Origin: Bactericera cockerelli
Lineage: Eukaryota > Arthropoda > Insecta > Hemiptera > Triozidae
Direction of reading: 5' to 3'
Assembly: GCA_024516035.1 (NCBI GenBank)
Contig: CM044958.1
Location: forward strand, 23,148,108-23,212,107
Length of the DNA stretch: 64,000 nucleotides
This document shows, piece by piece, positions 10,651 through 22,609 of this stretch. The translations under genes were made by a program, and so were the position numbers. Every line of letters begins with the position of its first letter. The first letter of the stretch is position 1. Below the pieces are notes generated by a model. That model did not search any database, had not been told where the DNA came from, and saw nothing but the letters and a program-made list of their open reading frames with translations.

Positions 10651-10954
10651 GGGAGGGGGGCACTGCGGTTTCTATTAAATGAGAAGGATACGAGAGCAGT
10701 GAGCACAATGCACCAGGCGGCACCTTTGATAATAAAACTGTCCAATGAGGGAAAAAAAATAGTCTGGGAATGTAAAACAGTCAGGCATGTAGTCCAGGCA
10801 TGATCTGAAAGAGGGACTCTCCATTATAATTATTTGCATAACGTTTGAAGAATAGAGCTCGGTATTGAAAATTGTCTCAAATAAGTTTAATTACTTATCA
10901 GTATATAATAATAATTAATTTATTATTGTTGTTTCCTTGTTGCAGGTATGTAAA

Positions 10955-11125
10955 TATGGTCATTCATACGTATAGACTGAAGTATATTATATGTATGTTA
11001 CTTGGATTATTTTCTTCTATCTTAAGACAGCTCGAAACAGCTGTCCAGCCAGGTATGTACTGATATTCAGGCACATCTAATACAAATTCTCACTTTTCTG
11101 TTTATACTGATTATACTGATTCCTG
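10955..11125 (+). mobile_element. Penelope-like or retrozyme-like repeat, decayed copy
   Basis: It keeps GCTCGAAACAGCTGTCCAG and CAGGTATGT of the hammerhead 3' half and the CTCACTTTTCTGTTTATACT end shared with 28737. The CTGATGA core is gone, so the ribozyme cannot work. Confidence 0.6.
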
Positions 11126-11280
11126 AAGCACGTACTTTTTGGTGTACTCCTAGGACATGAACTGATGTGATCCAAAAAAATAAAAAGAACAAAATCTAAA
11201 TTCATTCAACAAGGTTGTTGAACAACTGCAAAGTTGCATTACAAAGATACAAAGTTTTCTTTTCATTTTAAAACATTTTT

Positions 11281-11508
11281 CAGTCAGCGTCAATGGCGTG
11301 TAGAATGCACCGCTTCTCGTAGGATCACCGAAGTTAAGTAACGTCCAGCGAGGTGATGACTTCATGATGCTGGTATTCCGGCCAAACCCAGGCTGGTCGA
11401 GTTTAATGTGATTATCAGAATTGTGAGTTTTCCGAATGGAGGGTAACACCACCGTCATGCAATGACCATGCAGCTGGAAGCGATATTAAACCCAAATTAA
11501 TAAAAAAT
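11281..11508 (+). mobile_element. 5S rRNA-headed SINE
   Basis: The head has GGCGTGTAGAATGCACCG, CTCGTAGGATCACCGAAGTT and GTCCAGCGAGGT, close to 5S rRNA. The body has CCCAGGCTGG, GAATGGAGGGTAACAC, ATGACCATGCAG and GCGATATTAAACCC. It is slightly more diverged than 5337-5611 and the poly(A) is short. The 102-residue minus frame is incidental. Confidence 0.8.
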
Positions 11509-11509
11509 G

Positions 11510-12400
11510 ACATTATCGTGATTGTAACTTTAACTTAGGCCAATTATTAATGCAACAAATAAAACTATAAAATAATAATCTTTATTTTTTAGAAGAATTA
11601 TCATATACATAAATGCTATAGTATCATTGCTTGTGTATGCATAAAAAAATAAAATAAAGAATGAAAATATTTTACATACCCATTTTATTTATATTCTCAA
11701 AAAAAGCTTTACATTATTTCTGGGGGTATTTTCTAAAAGAACAAAGAAATTAGGCCGGAATTTCTATTTGAAAGTTTTAAAAGCACCCTACAACAGTTCG
11801 CAGATTAAAAAAAAAAAAAAAAATGGGCAGGGAGCATTCCACAGCAACATTGAGACCGAACATTTTTTTTTCTCATAAACTTGTTATAAGATTTTTTCTT
11901 TGTTTTATTCCGATATAAAAGTTTCTTTGATAACTTTATTTCTGTAATAATATAACAGAAGGCCCACGAGCTGATCTATCAACACATTGTATTATATTAT
12001 TATCACAATAAGAAATACCATCTCCACTAATGTAATAATTTTCTATCCTCAAATGAAATAATGATTAGAAACATTCCATTTGATTCTGAGGGTACCCTCT
12101 GATCAATAATCAAAGTAGCAACTAAACAAAATCAGCTAGCCTCTAACATTATAGAAGTGAATTTTCGGCCCCAGACATTTTTACACAAGTAGAGAAATTT
12201 TAATTCAGCCTTATTGAGATATTTTGTGATATCCACAATATAAATATTTAAAAAAAAAATCTTATAGAAATAAGATTAGTATAGTAATTTTACTTCAGAT
12301 AAATTTCTAACATTAAAAATCGGAAATATTGTGTTCCTTTTTTATATTTCTATTCTCTACAAAAAAGGGTACCAACACTACCTGCCTAAGTACCTACGTA
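11510..12400. other. AT-rich stretch, nothing recognised
   Basis: The only repeat-like word is AAAAATCGGAAATATTGTGT near 12315, shared with 16681, 20130 and 25284. There is no gene. Confidence 0.5.
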
Positions 12401-12424
12401 CCCTCTAGTTCATTTCAAAGGTAC

Positions 12425-12485
12425 TTGAATGCTTATCTCTACTGCCCGCAGTCCAGAGATCTTTAAGCTCGATTCCATCGTTCAG
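12425..12485 (+). repeat. Fragment of tRNA-headed SINE
   Basis: CTACTGCCCGCAGTCCAGAG followed by ATCTTTAAGCTCGATTCC matches the anticodon-to-T-arm part of the tRNA-headed SINE at 39726-40044. The flanking DNA is unrelated, and the small frames on both strands (84 and 95 residues) have no domain. Confidence 0.5.
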
Positions 12486-13039
12486 AAAAAAAACAACAAA
12501 ATATTCTATTCCACCCGAAAACCAAACAGAATCATAGGACATGTAAGAAGCCTCGACATTGGATCTAGACGTCCTGTAAGAAAAGCCTCTATTACTACTG
12601 CCCCTCATAGCGATGGACATGGAAAAATCTTCATACCACTCCAAGCGAGAACCAGTAATAATTTTACAGTGAAAAATTGGTAAACTCAGCAAGATAGGTT
12701 TTGCATGGAAAATTTTGAATTTCCACCTGACTGGAGAATTTGTACAATTTATTAGTTAAATTGTTAATCCAATCATAATTATTTTTCCGTATACAATGAT
12801 TATAGGCATATCTACATTATTATTAAACTTTGCATATTATGCAATAATATATTTAGCAAGTGGAGATTAGGTAGAAACTCATTTTAAAAGCTAATTTTAA
12901 TTCTACAGTTCAAATAGTAGGTATTTAACAATGAATATTTTATCTCTTTATTCAATCTTTTTATCATCATCATCTCTCTCTCTCTCTCATCCCTTTTTTC
13001 ATTGCTAATTAAACCATAGCCTCTCATTGTCCTCGGATT

Positions 13040-13085
13040 TGAAGAGAGAAAAATAAACTGGTGTGAACATCACACGACTTTCTCT
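13040..13085 (-). repeat. End motif of the GGATAAGGAAAG repeat family
   Basis: AATAAACTGGTGTGAACATC followed by ACACGACTTTC is the reverse of the right-end motif seen at 17765, 45965 and 59325. It contains a small hairpin, GTGTGA/TCACAC. Confidence 0.5.
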
Positions 13086-13489
13086 TACAATTATCAGGAA
13101 AAAAATCAAAAACAAAACTCCCTGATATCAGGGAAAGTTTCTAAAAATATCAGATATTTATAAATTCAAAGTAAAAAATAATTATGGGTAATATCACCAT
13201 TTAAAGCAAATTTATTCAAATGAATTTTTCGATAGTTTAACCCCTTAGAAGTTGGATACAAAAGCGGATCGTGAATGGACTTGTTGGGATTGTTGGATAC
13301 CTTGTTGGAGAGTTGGGTGATATCCTAAAGTTCCGACTCGTCCGACTTGAGACTCCAGTTGGAACATGAATGGGGAAATCGGATGAATCGGATCCAACTC
13401 CTCAGTCAGTGCTAGGTCCCGGCTTGTAATAATTTTTAATTTTTACACGTTATTTTATTATCATTATCATTATTATTATTATTCCACTT

Positions 13490-13990
13490 TCTCTCCTTGG
13501 AGGGTAATTATTACCCTTCAATGGGTAGTACACCAGGAGTAGATCATATGATCAAAGCTCCTGGTGTATTAGCTTCAGGAGCGGATCCGAAGATCAAGTC
13601 TCCTGAAGTTGTTTGGTTCATAGTGTGGGGAGGCAATTCTATGATGGACTCTGATGTCCATCTTTTTCTCTCCCGTGGCTATCCCCCTTGGTGGTCCAAT
13701 GGAATTTTCCATAGGAAAACGGATGAATCCGAACAGCCACTTGGTCACTTGCTGCATGTCCCACTATAAGTAGTGGGACAATGTCCCACTACTTAATAGA
13801 GAAGGTGTCTCTATGCTTCTGTTGACATACCTCGCAGTCAGTGTTCATATGGTATTGTGAATTACCATACTACTTCCTGGGACGTTGCTGATACTTGCAA
13901 CCATCCAGGGATCACTGACCACTTGCTCGGGTGCCTCGGGAACGCCAAATCCCGTATGACCATTTATTGCTAAATAGTCATCCCTGAGGT
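13490..13990. other. Cluster of short perfect hairpins
   Basis: At least six inverted repeats follow one another. These are GGGTAAT/ATTACCC (13502-13516), ACACCAGGAG/CTCCTGGTGT (13530-13568) around a GATCATATGATC palindrome, CTTCAGGA/TCCTGAAG (13573-13608), GTCCCACTA/TAGTGGGAC (13758-13779) with a third copy just after that can pair in the alternative way, TATGGTA/TACCATA (13848-13869), and ATGAC.ATTTA/TAAAT.GTCAT near 13957-13982. A 90-residue plus frame crosses part of it but has no domain. The identity is unknown. Confidence 0.6.
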
Positions 13991-14248
13991 TCTATTTATT
14001 ATTATTATTGTTACTATTATTATTTCTTTTCTCATAGTACCACGTGTAATTTATTTAGTATTCATTAATCAACATATAAATTTTTCACCCAACATTTTTT
14101 CTTTTCCTTTTCAAATGATGATCTAGAAAATTTGGCACATGGTCTCAGATTGGTCAGGTGGAGAAATTACAACAAAAAAAATAATTTATATTCATATGAA
14201 AAAAAAAAGTGTAAAAGATCACAATAAAAGACGACTTCACCGTATAAT

Positions 14249-14428
14249 CGCCAGCCTCCGTGGCGTAACGGTTGTGACTACAACACGTAGTCCAGAGATC
14301 CTGAGTTCGATTCCCGGTTGGAACAAACATTTCGAATAAAATTCTGTTCTCTCCAAACACGTAAGGCTGGCATTTCCGGCCCTACCCAGGCTGGGAGAGG
14401 TTAATGTTGGTCGCTGGTCAGATAATAA
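14249..14428 (+). mobile_element. tRNA-headed SINE, 3'-truncated
   Basis: The head begins GCCAGCCTCCGTGGCGTAAC (A box), with AGTCCAGAGATCCTGAGTTC and GATTCCCGGTTGG as B-box/T-arm. Then come CAAACACGTAAGGCTGGCAT, CCGGCCCTACCCAGGCTGG and GAGAGGTTAATG of the shared SINE body, after which the copy stops. The minus-strand mate at 39726-40044 is full length. Confidence 0.8.
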
Positions 14429-14459
14429 TAAAGATATAAGTATTATGATGGAGACATTG

Positions 14460-15510
14460 ACATCAAATTTATATTATACAAATATGAAAAAAATTAGCTG
14501 AGATAATAAAGTCCTAGGGGGGGATCATATACTCGTACCCTTAGGCTCTGAATTCCCGCCAGTTTACAAAAAGATATCGCGTGTATTGGTCAGAGATGTA
14601 TAAGCTTGTAAAATATTACAGACAGTTTTCCATTTTTGGAACGGGCGCACAGGATTTTTTGTCGGTCTTCTGAAAATTTGCAACAGATTGTCGAACATGA
14701 AAATGTTACTGGAGTGATGTCAAAATAATTGCGGTATTCGAGTCCATCTGATTTATTGGCATCCCTTTCGAATTGTTTTCAAATCTTCTTCTCCCACTTT
14801 ATCCTTCTCCTTCTCACCACAGCTCGCTTGTTTTTTCTATCTCTCTCTCTAACATGATCCTATTCTCTTAAAAAGTCTTTTACTTGAAGATAAAAATATT
14901 TGTCTTTTCTCCTTTTGTTAATTTACGAGTATGACTCATCCATTCATATAACTACTAACTATGTCGGTATACCTTCATGGGTACCATATCTCAAATTAAA
15001 CTTGAGAGGAAGTAATCCAATTTATTATTATGTACCTATACCTACTTCTATCATATTGGCCTAAATGAAATAACTGTAATTAAAATACAAATTCATTAAC
15101 TCATAGATAAAACACTATATCTACTGTCCTCTTCATTGTTCCCAACACACTCGCAGCATTTCCGACCTGAACAGCCAAACTGATTCTTTGCATTAGGTAT
15201 GTTTTTGCTCTCTTCTCTATTATATCTATTATATCCCTACTTCTATTATTTCTAAGAGAAGTTTTCAACATTACCAAAGCAACATTATTTTGCTGAACAG
15301 GTAACTGCTATTCAACTCTGAGTCTGGTTTCCGCTACGGAGTGCTGAATAGTTTTGTCAGCTTTTTGTTTCACCTTCGAGAGTTAACAACTACAGGCCAC
15401 AAATTCCGCTTATAAATCTGTCGACACATTAAAAAAATTCTATTCCCATCATTGTTCATTAGATATGTCTGCAGTAGTTCCTTGGTAGCATGTTTTACGA
15501 CAGCTCATTA
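14460..15510. other. Unique-looking AT-rich stretch
   Basis: Small A/T- and CT-rich runs only. I recognise no gene, RNA or repeat. Confidence 0.5.
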
Positions 15511-15513
15511 TAT

Positions 15514-15537
15514 TTTTTTTTTTTTTTTTTTTTTTTC
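15514..15537. repeat. Poly-T tract
   Basis: A homopolymer of about 24 T. It may be the tail of an unrecognised minus-strand retroelement. Confidence 0.8.
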
Positions 15538-15957
15538 TCACCTTATTGAATTATAACTTGAGACATCATTTCCCAATACAGGATCAAGTTCTTGACATTT
15601 GTGTGAAATCAAATACAAGGACATTAATACTGCCCTGGCTAATGCCTTAACGAAATTTAGGAAGAAAATAATAAACAGGAACACAATAAATAAATATACC
15701 AAGACTATAAACTGTTAAGTTACGGCGAGGGAGAGAGAAGGAGAAGGTGGGATGAAAATCAGAAAACTAAATTCAACAAAAGTGAAATGCAATGCTGGGA
15801 AGATAGCCTGGAGTCAGGAGTTGGCAAACGTGGCCCTGATGTTAGAGAGAATCAATGCATAAGAAAAGTCTGTAAATCCTATTACTATATTGGATAATAT
15901 ACGAGTATAATTATATTGTAACTTTCAACATTTGATGCTAACCTCTCACCTGCAAAA

Positions 15958-15958
<1 letters not shown>

Positions 15959-15990
<32 letters not shown>
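15959..15990. repeat. Poly-A tract
   Basis: Thirty or so A in a row. It may be the tail of a plus-strand retroposed sequence to its left (roughly 15720-15958), but I could not identify one. Confidence 0.8.
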
Positions 15991-15994
<4 letters not shown>

Positions 15995-16659
15995 GTCTAG
16001 GTTTTAATAGACTATCTTGAATATAAAAGAACCATGCTTCAGCGTATTAAGACTGCTGTGACGGCTTAAAAAGGCCATGCACTTCTATGTTGGTATATCG
16101 CTACATTAAGATATATGTATTTTGCATCCAAAGAGGGAAACTAACACATTGTACAATTTTATTGTACATGGAACATATCAAATTTCAATACAGTCCACGG
16201 TCAAATTTGAGCAGCCCTGAATCTAACCAGTTTGATTTATTGAAATTCAACATCATAAATCATGGCCCTCCAAAGAAGATAAAAAATAAGATATCCCTTA
16301 TTTTCTCCTATTCTTTTCCCTCTCCCTGTTTGCCTTGTGTAAGTTAGAGTAAACTTTTAAGCATTGAGTCTCCATCCACATCCTTCCTTGACGGAAAGTC
16401 TCCCCCTAGTCTCCAGGATTATTTGTGGTTTGTTGCTCGGTCAACTGTATCCGACAGGGTTCAAAGGGCTGAAGTCAGTAGGTTGAAACAGTTCGGTCAT
16501 AATATTGAGAGGGAAACAACAATACCAATTGACTTATTGTTTTGTCTTAAATTGAATAGTCTTCTAAACACATCGTACATGATACTATTCGCAAATCCCA
16601 GGGTTGTCCATAGCAGAGCGGGATAATATTGTGACAACACATAAATCAATATGATTCAC

Positions 16660-16720
16660 TTTTTACTCCCGAAAGTATCTTTTATTAGAAATCGGAAGTA
16701 TTGTGTTCCTTTTTGTAATA
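16660..16720 (+). repeat. TTAGAAATCGGAAGTATTGTG repeat family
   Basis: TTAGAAATCGGAAGTATTGT followed by a T-rich run recurs at 12315, 20130 and 25284 with one to four changes. The 25262 copy is preceded by its own inverse, so the word may be one arm of a palindromic element end. Confidence 0.5.
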
Positions 16721-16727
16721 AATAACT

Positions 16728-16948
16728 GCACTGTTAGTCAAGTGGTTAACGCGCTAGTCTGGTAATCCAGGTAGTGTAGGGATCCGTTGGTTCGAATCCC
16801 ACCCAGTGCATGAATTTTTTCTCATTAATTTGAGCTGTGACCACATAATAATAAGACTCTGAGGGTTAGGTAGTAGAAAATGCTTTGAGCATGAACCTCG
16901 CCTGGTGGTTACCTTCCACTAAAGAGTGTTGTTATTATTATTTGTAAA
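16728..16948 (+). mobile_element. tRNA-headed SINE with paired acceptor stem
   Basis: 16728-16810 reads as a tRNA: acceptor strands GCACTG and CAGTGC pair, TAGTCAAGTGGTTAACGC is the D arm and GTTGGTTCGAATCCCAC the T arm. A 3' body follows up to a (TTA)n-like tail near 16940. A minus-strand copy of the head is at 31272-31372. I cannot assign an anticodon because the middle arm does not give a seven-base loop, so I read it as a SINE and not a working tRNA gene. Confidence 0.6.
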
Positions 16949-17137
16949 AAAAAAGACACATCAATTATTTGCTCCCATTTCATATTTCTGGACGTTTCAT
17001 GACCTCCTGAGCAACTTCGGTTTCCTATCAGAGAAGATGAATCTCATCATATTTTAAAAGGGCTGCTCAGAATACTTGCTGATACATTTTTGAATAACCT
17101 TTAATTTAATATGAGATTTCTATGGAAAATACTTTTT

Positions 17138-17790
17138 ACTTTCCTTATCCTATAATAAGGAAAGTATTGTATTCGTCGAAAATTTGACCTACCTAGTTTT
17201 TCACATTTCTGGACGAATCATAGCCTCAGGATACCAAAAAAGTTGTTTTCAGCCATTGGTCCGTGCGTCTGTCTGTCTGTCTGTGTGTCTGTGTGTGTGT
17301 GTGTTAACAGGATATCTCAAGAACGGTATGAGTTAGAGACTTGAAATTTGGTATGGTAATTAATTTTATACCCCAAACGAACCATGAAACTTTTGGTTGA
17401 AATCGGCCGCATTCTGCGGCCGCAGGGCCGTAAATACTAGCCGCAAGCGCCGAATCTTCGAATCGGTTAAAGATACAAAAAAAGTTAGAGAATATCATTT
17501 TCTTCGATTAAAAAAATAATAGGGGTCTATTCTGATCATTTTTTTGATATCTTGAACTTTTTGGACCTCAGCCTCAATTTACCAGTATTTTAGGGGGACC
17601 CGCTCGGACTAACTTTTTTATTATTCACCCTAGATGGGGGTTGCGACATATCAAATCCAATGATTTTGAAGTGCTGATTACGAATTTGGTATTGATTTTT
17701 AGTTATCTGTTACCGTTCAGTCACCAGTGGCGGAATTCGACTTCTTTTTTGGGATAAGGAAAGTTGTGTGATGTTTACACCAGATTTTTT
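17138..17790 (+). repeat. Interspersed repeat with GGATAAGGAAAGT inverted ends
   Basis: It starts ACTTTCCTTATCC, immediately followed by a hairpin partner AAGGAAAGTATTG, and ends GGATAAGGAAAGT at about 17753 followed by GTGTGATGTTTACACCAG. The interior has a (CTGT)n/(TG)n run, GAACGGTATGAGTTAGAGAC and TGAAATCGGCCGCATTCTGC. Related sequence lies at 31160 (start only), 42650-43220 (reversed), 45960 (end only) and 59030-59365. It has no long frame, so it is probably a non-autonomous transposon. The class is unknown. Confidence 0.6.
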
Positions 17791-18239
17791 TAATTTCTGA
17801 TAGAGCGCAGTTTATTTATTTTTGCTTATTCAAAATAGATTTGACTCTTATAAATATTTGTATACACCTAATAGTTAACCACCCATATTGATATAATTAT
17901 GTATTTGCATTGCATCGATTCATTCACTACGCGCTAAAGTCGTTTCCAGCGTAATTACACCCCTGTTGCTCACTCAGGCCAGGGATCAAACGCTTCTTGC
18001 ATTGCTTTGCCAATATTATTCCCTTTGTTTTATGTATATTATTTGCCCGCATGATAGCTTTCCCTCCTTCTCTGCCTCTATCTTTCTTATACTCCTTATT
18101 TTCACCTATACTCTTCTCTCTCTCTCTCTTCTTACTGTTTACTCAGTCATTTGTTTTTTTTCCGATTTAGGCGCTGTAACTCTGTCAGTTGACATGTCGT
18201 TCGCGCCGATTGCTTGTTGTGTTAAACAAGTGTAGGTAT

Positions 18240-19140
18240 ATAGTTTAATTATTTTCAGATAGTTTAGAAGGGAATCAGTGCTCTCGACGGAGTCTGACAG
18301 AGCTGGAGGCACAGGCAGAGAGGATCTTATTTGTGTATGGAGGTGACACTTAATTATATGATTAACAGAATTTCGCCACAATGGCAGTTTGGAGGAGCAG
18401 TACGCTTAAATAGGAAGCTGTGAGTACATCGCGTAAGGCCAATCCTCATACGGCAAAGCACAATCTCCTCAAATCTAGTCTGTCGGTTACTTGAGCTCCA
18501 GTTAGCAATAAGGGGTTTAATAGACTTTAGTTTGTTAGAGTTTGGTATGTCGTTCCATATGAGCTGCCATTTTTCCTTGATGGTTTTTGATATGAATATC
18601 GATGAATGTCATTTGTTTATTTATTTATTTACACTTTATTTTATTTTTTACAAAACAATCAACAACAACAACAACAACAACTTAATAACAATAAATAAAG
18701 ACTTAGAAATATGTACAAAAAAATTAAGAACATTATTAATTTTTAATGACAATTGTTTTGTAATAATAGATTTAATTTTCTGTTTTTCAAACATGGGTTT
18801 ATGTTTACTTTCTCCTTGTGAATCTCTCTCATTCTCTAACTTTTTCTCTCTATCTTCATCACTTCGCTTTTCTAATAATCTCTTTCCCAAAGTTTCACCG
18901 AGTACATTTTAATTAACTTAGTTCTTCTTGAAAACTTGCTTCTGGCTCTTGAAAAAGAGCCGAGTACATAGCTAGAAAGTACATAGGTAACTACGTAAAT
19001 CTTTGGGTTCATTTCATCAGGAGGACTATCTTGTTCTTCTCAAATCCATTCCAAGGTTTCGTTTTGTGGAAAATTCCAGGGAAAAAGTTAGAAGATACAA
19101 AAAAAATGAAGAACTTTTGGTTAAGAAATTTTGCATTGTC
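18240..19140. other. No gene recognised; small (CAA)n run
   Basis: An ACAACAACAACAACAACAAC run sits at about 18662. The frames on both strands between 18532 and 18912 are low in complexity and have no domain. Confidence 0.5.
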
Positions 19141-19144
19141 TCAA

Positions 19145-19215
19145 TGTTGATATGGCTCATGGTTCAAGTGGTTAGAACAGTGGATAGAGAGTCAGGAGGT
19201 CGGGGTTCGTACAAA
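19145..19215 (+). repeat. tRNA-like SINE head
   Basis: TGGCTCATGGTTCAAGTGG (A-box-like) and GGTCGGGGTTCGTACAA (B-box-like) lie about 30 bp apart. The copy is degenerate. Confidence 0.45.
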
Positions 19216-20771
19216 GATACCTATTTAATATCATATGAATACTATTCAGTTTTTACGTGAATAACATTTTTTGGAAGAAATCTAGTCAAATATGGTAGAA
19301 TAAAACAGCGTAGGTTCTCGTTAATAGAGCTCGTTAATGGGGTTTTTCCTTTGTATGAGCAAAACCCCAAAAATGGAGGAGAATCAAACACAAGTTAGAA
19401 CGTGTCTTATCCTATTATTTTCTTACATATCCGCGTAAGTAGATCTCTTCTGGTAAAAATAAATAGAGAGAATAACTTGGACGTTGACTCCTCATCACCG
19501 AGTTGTACATAAATTGTGGAACAAGCTTTAGTTCTGGGAATTTCTCTTGAGCTGCTTCATCCTATAATCTTCAACAAGTTTCTGAAGAAATTCTTTTCTG
19601 CTTTGGATTTCATTTTATTTTATTCTTGTATTTTTTTTTTTTTTTCTTGTTACTTTCTCGCTACTCCCACGTCTTTCATCGCCGCTTTTTCTCCTTATCT
19701 TTTTCCTCTCCTACTATTCCCACTCTCTCTCTATCTCTCTCTCTCCCACACACAATATCTCCATATAGTTTTCTGCAATTTTCTCTCTTTCTCTTTATCC
19801 ACTTTTTCAGTAAGAATTTCTCATCTCTCGCTTGCCGAATCTCAGATTGAAACCATATTCAATTGAGACGGAAATATTCTGTTGTGCTTTCGTAAAAAAA
19901 AAAAAAAATGTTTTTCTCTTTTAGGTAGATTTTTTTCACTCTTTTCAATTTAAAACCAAAACTTTCCCCGCATTAATCCATTGGGGACCTGGCATTCCTA
20001 AGGGAATCAGTAAATTTTATATCGAGTGTGAAGTATCAGGAGTGTATTATCCATCTTGCATATTTCTACGAGTAATGTCTTAGGGACAACTTTCTATCAT
20101 TACTTCACATACTTCTAGGTAATATGTATTAGAAATCGAAAGTATAGTGTTCATTTTTTATGAAAGAAAACATTTTTTTGCTCCGATTTCAATTTCTTTC
20201 ACATTTCATAATATTTAGTTTTAGGTATCTGTAAATTAGTAAATATAAGTACATACATACCTACATATAATTCTTTTGTATGTAAGTAGGTACGAAAATC
20301 TACAATACTAAGAAAAACCCATTGAGTCACGTTTATACAAAAAGGGTCAACTCAGAACTAAAGTCAAGAGTTTATCCACACCCCACTTTCTGAAATAAAC
20401 CCTGGAAAGAAAGTCGGAAAATTCTGAATTATTCAACAAAACACAAAATTGCCTTCATTCGGCAGGTATTTTCTTTCTTTTCTTTTTGGCAGTAACTTTT
20501 CTATTGGAGGTTTTTTATGAATGCAATTTACAAATAATTCAAGGCTGAAACGAGTGAGAAAGAAGTCCAAAGATTGTACCTCTTCAGTTTTGATGTCCCA
20601 TCAGCAACTGTTCAATAAAAACGTTTCTCTCATTTATCTGTGTACCTACTGAAACAACTCAATAAAAAACATTCGAGATTGGAGGCTGTACCTATGTTCA
20701 GTTCTAAGCACGACAAATTTTAAGAAGGCCATTTTGAGCACTCTTGTGATTCAATCTCATATATGTGATAA

Positions 20772-21007
20772 CTAGCGGGCTGTCGCCCGCTTTGCGGGCC
20801 GAGGCATGGCCGTGAAAGCAAAAAGTCCTTTTTCGCCAATGGCAGGTGTTGTAGTGGGAATTTCGAAAAATCCCGTCTGATAAGCACATCTAGACTATAA
20901 GACAAAGCTACCTACCAAATTTCAGCTTCCTAGGACTTACCAGTTCGGAGAAACAGTGATGATCAGTCAGTCAGTCAGTCAGTGACTTTAACATTTATAT
21001 ATTAAGA
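20772..21007 (-). mobile_element. Non-autonomous Helitron, 236 bp
   Basis: On the minus strand it begins TCTTAATATATAAATG after an A and ends with hairpin GCGGGC-GACA-GCCCGC then TAG before a T, a textbook Helitron 3' end. The interior has four or five TCAG/CTGA steps and no frame. Diverged related sequence is at 48060-48220. Confidence 0.85.
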
Positions 21008-21044
21008 TATTGATAATCCATTTTTTCCTTCTCTTTTTCATTGG

Positions 21045-21115
21045 TCTGAGAAGCACGATTGTTTATGCTGTAGACTCGTAACCTGGAAATCGATGGTTCG
21101 AATCGCATGCAAATT
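21045..21115 (+). repeat. tRNA-like SINE head
   Basis: GAAGCACGATTGTTTATGCT, ACTCGTAACCTGG and GATGGTTCGAATCGCATGC give a D-arm-like start and a good B box with tRNA spacing. Confidence 0.5.
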
Positions 21116-22507
21116 TTACTAAAGCAATATTTTTCTCAAATAACCCCCCAGTCCCCAGTGTAGAGAAAGAAACGACAGATAAGAAAAAAAATCTTGGAAA
21201 TAAAACAGGGAAAAGAGACAAAGATGTAGGTATATTCTGCTAGGTATGGATGTATATACAATTTTATTATTATGTACCTATACCTAAGGAAGAAAATGAG
21301 ATTTTTTTCCACAAAAGTGTCACATAAAATTAAATCAAAATTCTTGAGGATAAACAAGAAAAACTTGAAACTTGCAAATAATATAAAGTGTTGGTTTTTT
21401 TGTCAGGCATGATGTCTGAAGAGGCTTAAGATAGAGAGTTGTGAAGGAAAATTGAAAATTATAAAGAAAAGGTAGCGAAGCTGAAAGAGCAAATGTTGCA
21501 CAAACCCTGGCAAGGAGAAAGAAGGAGATAGGGAGAGAAGGAGAGGGAGAGAGAAAAGGAGACATAGGGAGAGAAGGATGGAATAGCTCTGTGGCTGTGA
21601 AAAAGAAAGTCCTTATGTTTTCCTAAAACCTCACAATATTGCTTTCTCAATCTGTTTATCTTGGAACGATAGTCCTGAGTATTTATTTGGAAATTGCTCT
21701 ATGTTTCCCCATGAATCGGAAGTTCAAAATCATTTTGTGATATATATGAACTATTTTGTGATATAATAGTATGAGTAAACAGTTGTAATAGTAATGTTTT
21801 GCCGGGATTTCATAGAGTGCAACATTTATGGCCGGGTCGAGAGTCGAGACTCGACTGCTGGGTCCCAGCTCATGTAGATTTAGCGTTACGTGATCAATTC
21901 GGAGCTCTGTGATTGGTGGAAAGTCATCACGTTTTCATGCTTTGCTCTTCCTTGAGAAACAAATGGGATCGAATTCCACTGACTGAAACATTGCTTCGAA
22001 ACGCATCGCAACACTTCCCATTCGAGATGCAAGAGCGCATCCCCACACACAATCAATTCAACTAACTGTTCAATTAATCAAACGAAGCCGATTTGTTATC
22101 TGGTTATCAACTAACCTGCTATGCTTTCACTCCTGTCAGGGAAGAAGCGAAGGAAACTTTATTTGCTCAAAGAAATGAAAGAAGAAGATATATTTTGATT
22201 TTTTTGTAAATATTGAAAAAATCATAGAGCTGTTTATTTTGTTGGATATTTTTGTTCAAGCTTTCTCTCTGTTTACAAAAGTTTTCTATAAAAATGCTTC
22301 TGCTGTCTCGTTACAACAATGGAACATGCAACTTTCTGATTTCCTTTCCAACTTTGTATATACCATTCGGCAAGGGCGTAGGCAGCGTGGAGCAGGTAGG
22401 AGCAGGTGCTCCTACCTAAAAATGCTTAATGAGTATGCAATTTGTGAAGGGGCTCCTTCACAGATATTGAATTGAATATAAGGAAGATATTGAAAAAAAA
22501 CCCATTA

Positions 22508-22565
22508 AAATATAAGGAACCCGTCGTGATATGACCATGGCAGTTAAAAGCGACGTTAAACCCCA

Positions 22566-22604
<39 letters not shown>
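22508..22604 (+). mobile_element. 3' end of a 5S-headed SINE with long poly(A)
   Basis: CCCGTCGTGATATGACCATG, GCAGTTAAAAGCGACGTTAA and ACCCCACTTA are followed by about 36 A. Only the last ~60 bp of the SINE is present, so it is strongly 5'-truncated. It is nested in the hAT-like element. Confidence 0.75.

Positions 22605-22609
<5 letters not shown>

Noticed and set aside
12405..12692. 84- and 95-residue frames on both strands
   Set aside because: The plus frame starts inside a SINE fragment, and neither has a recognisable domain or splice structure.
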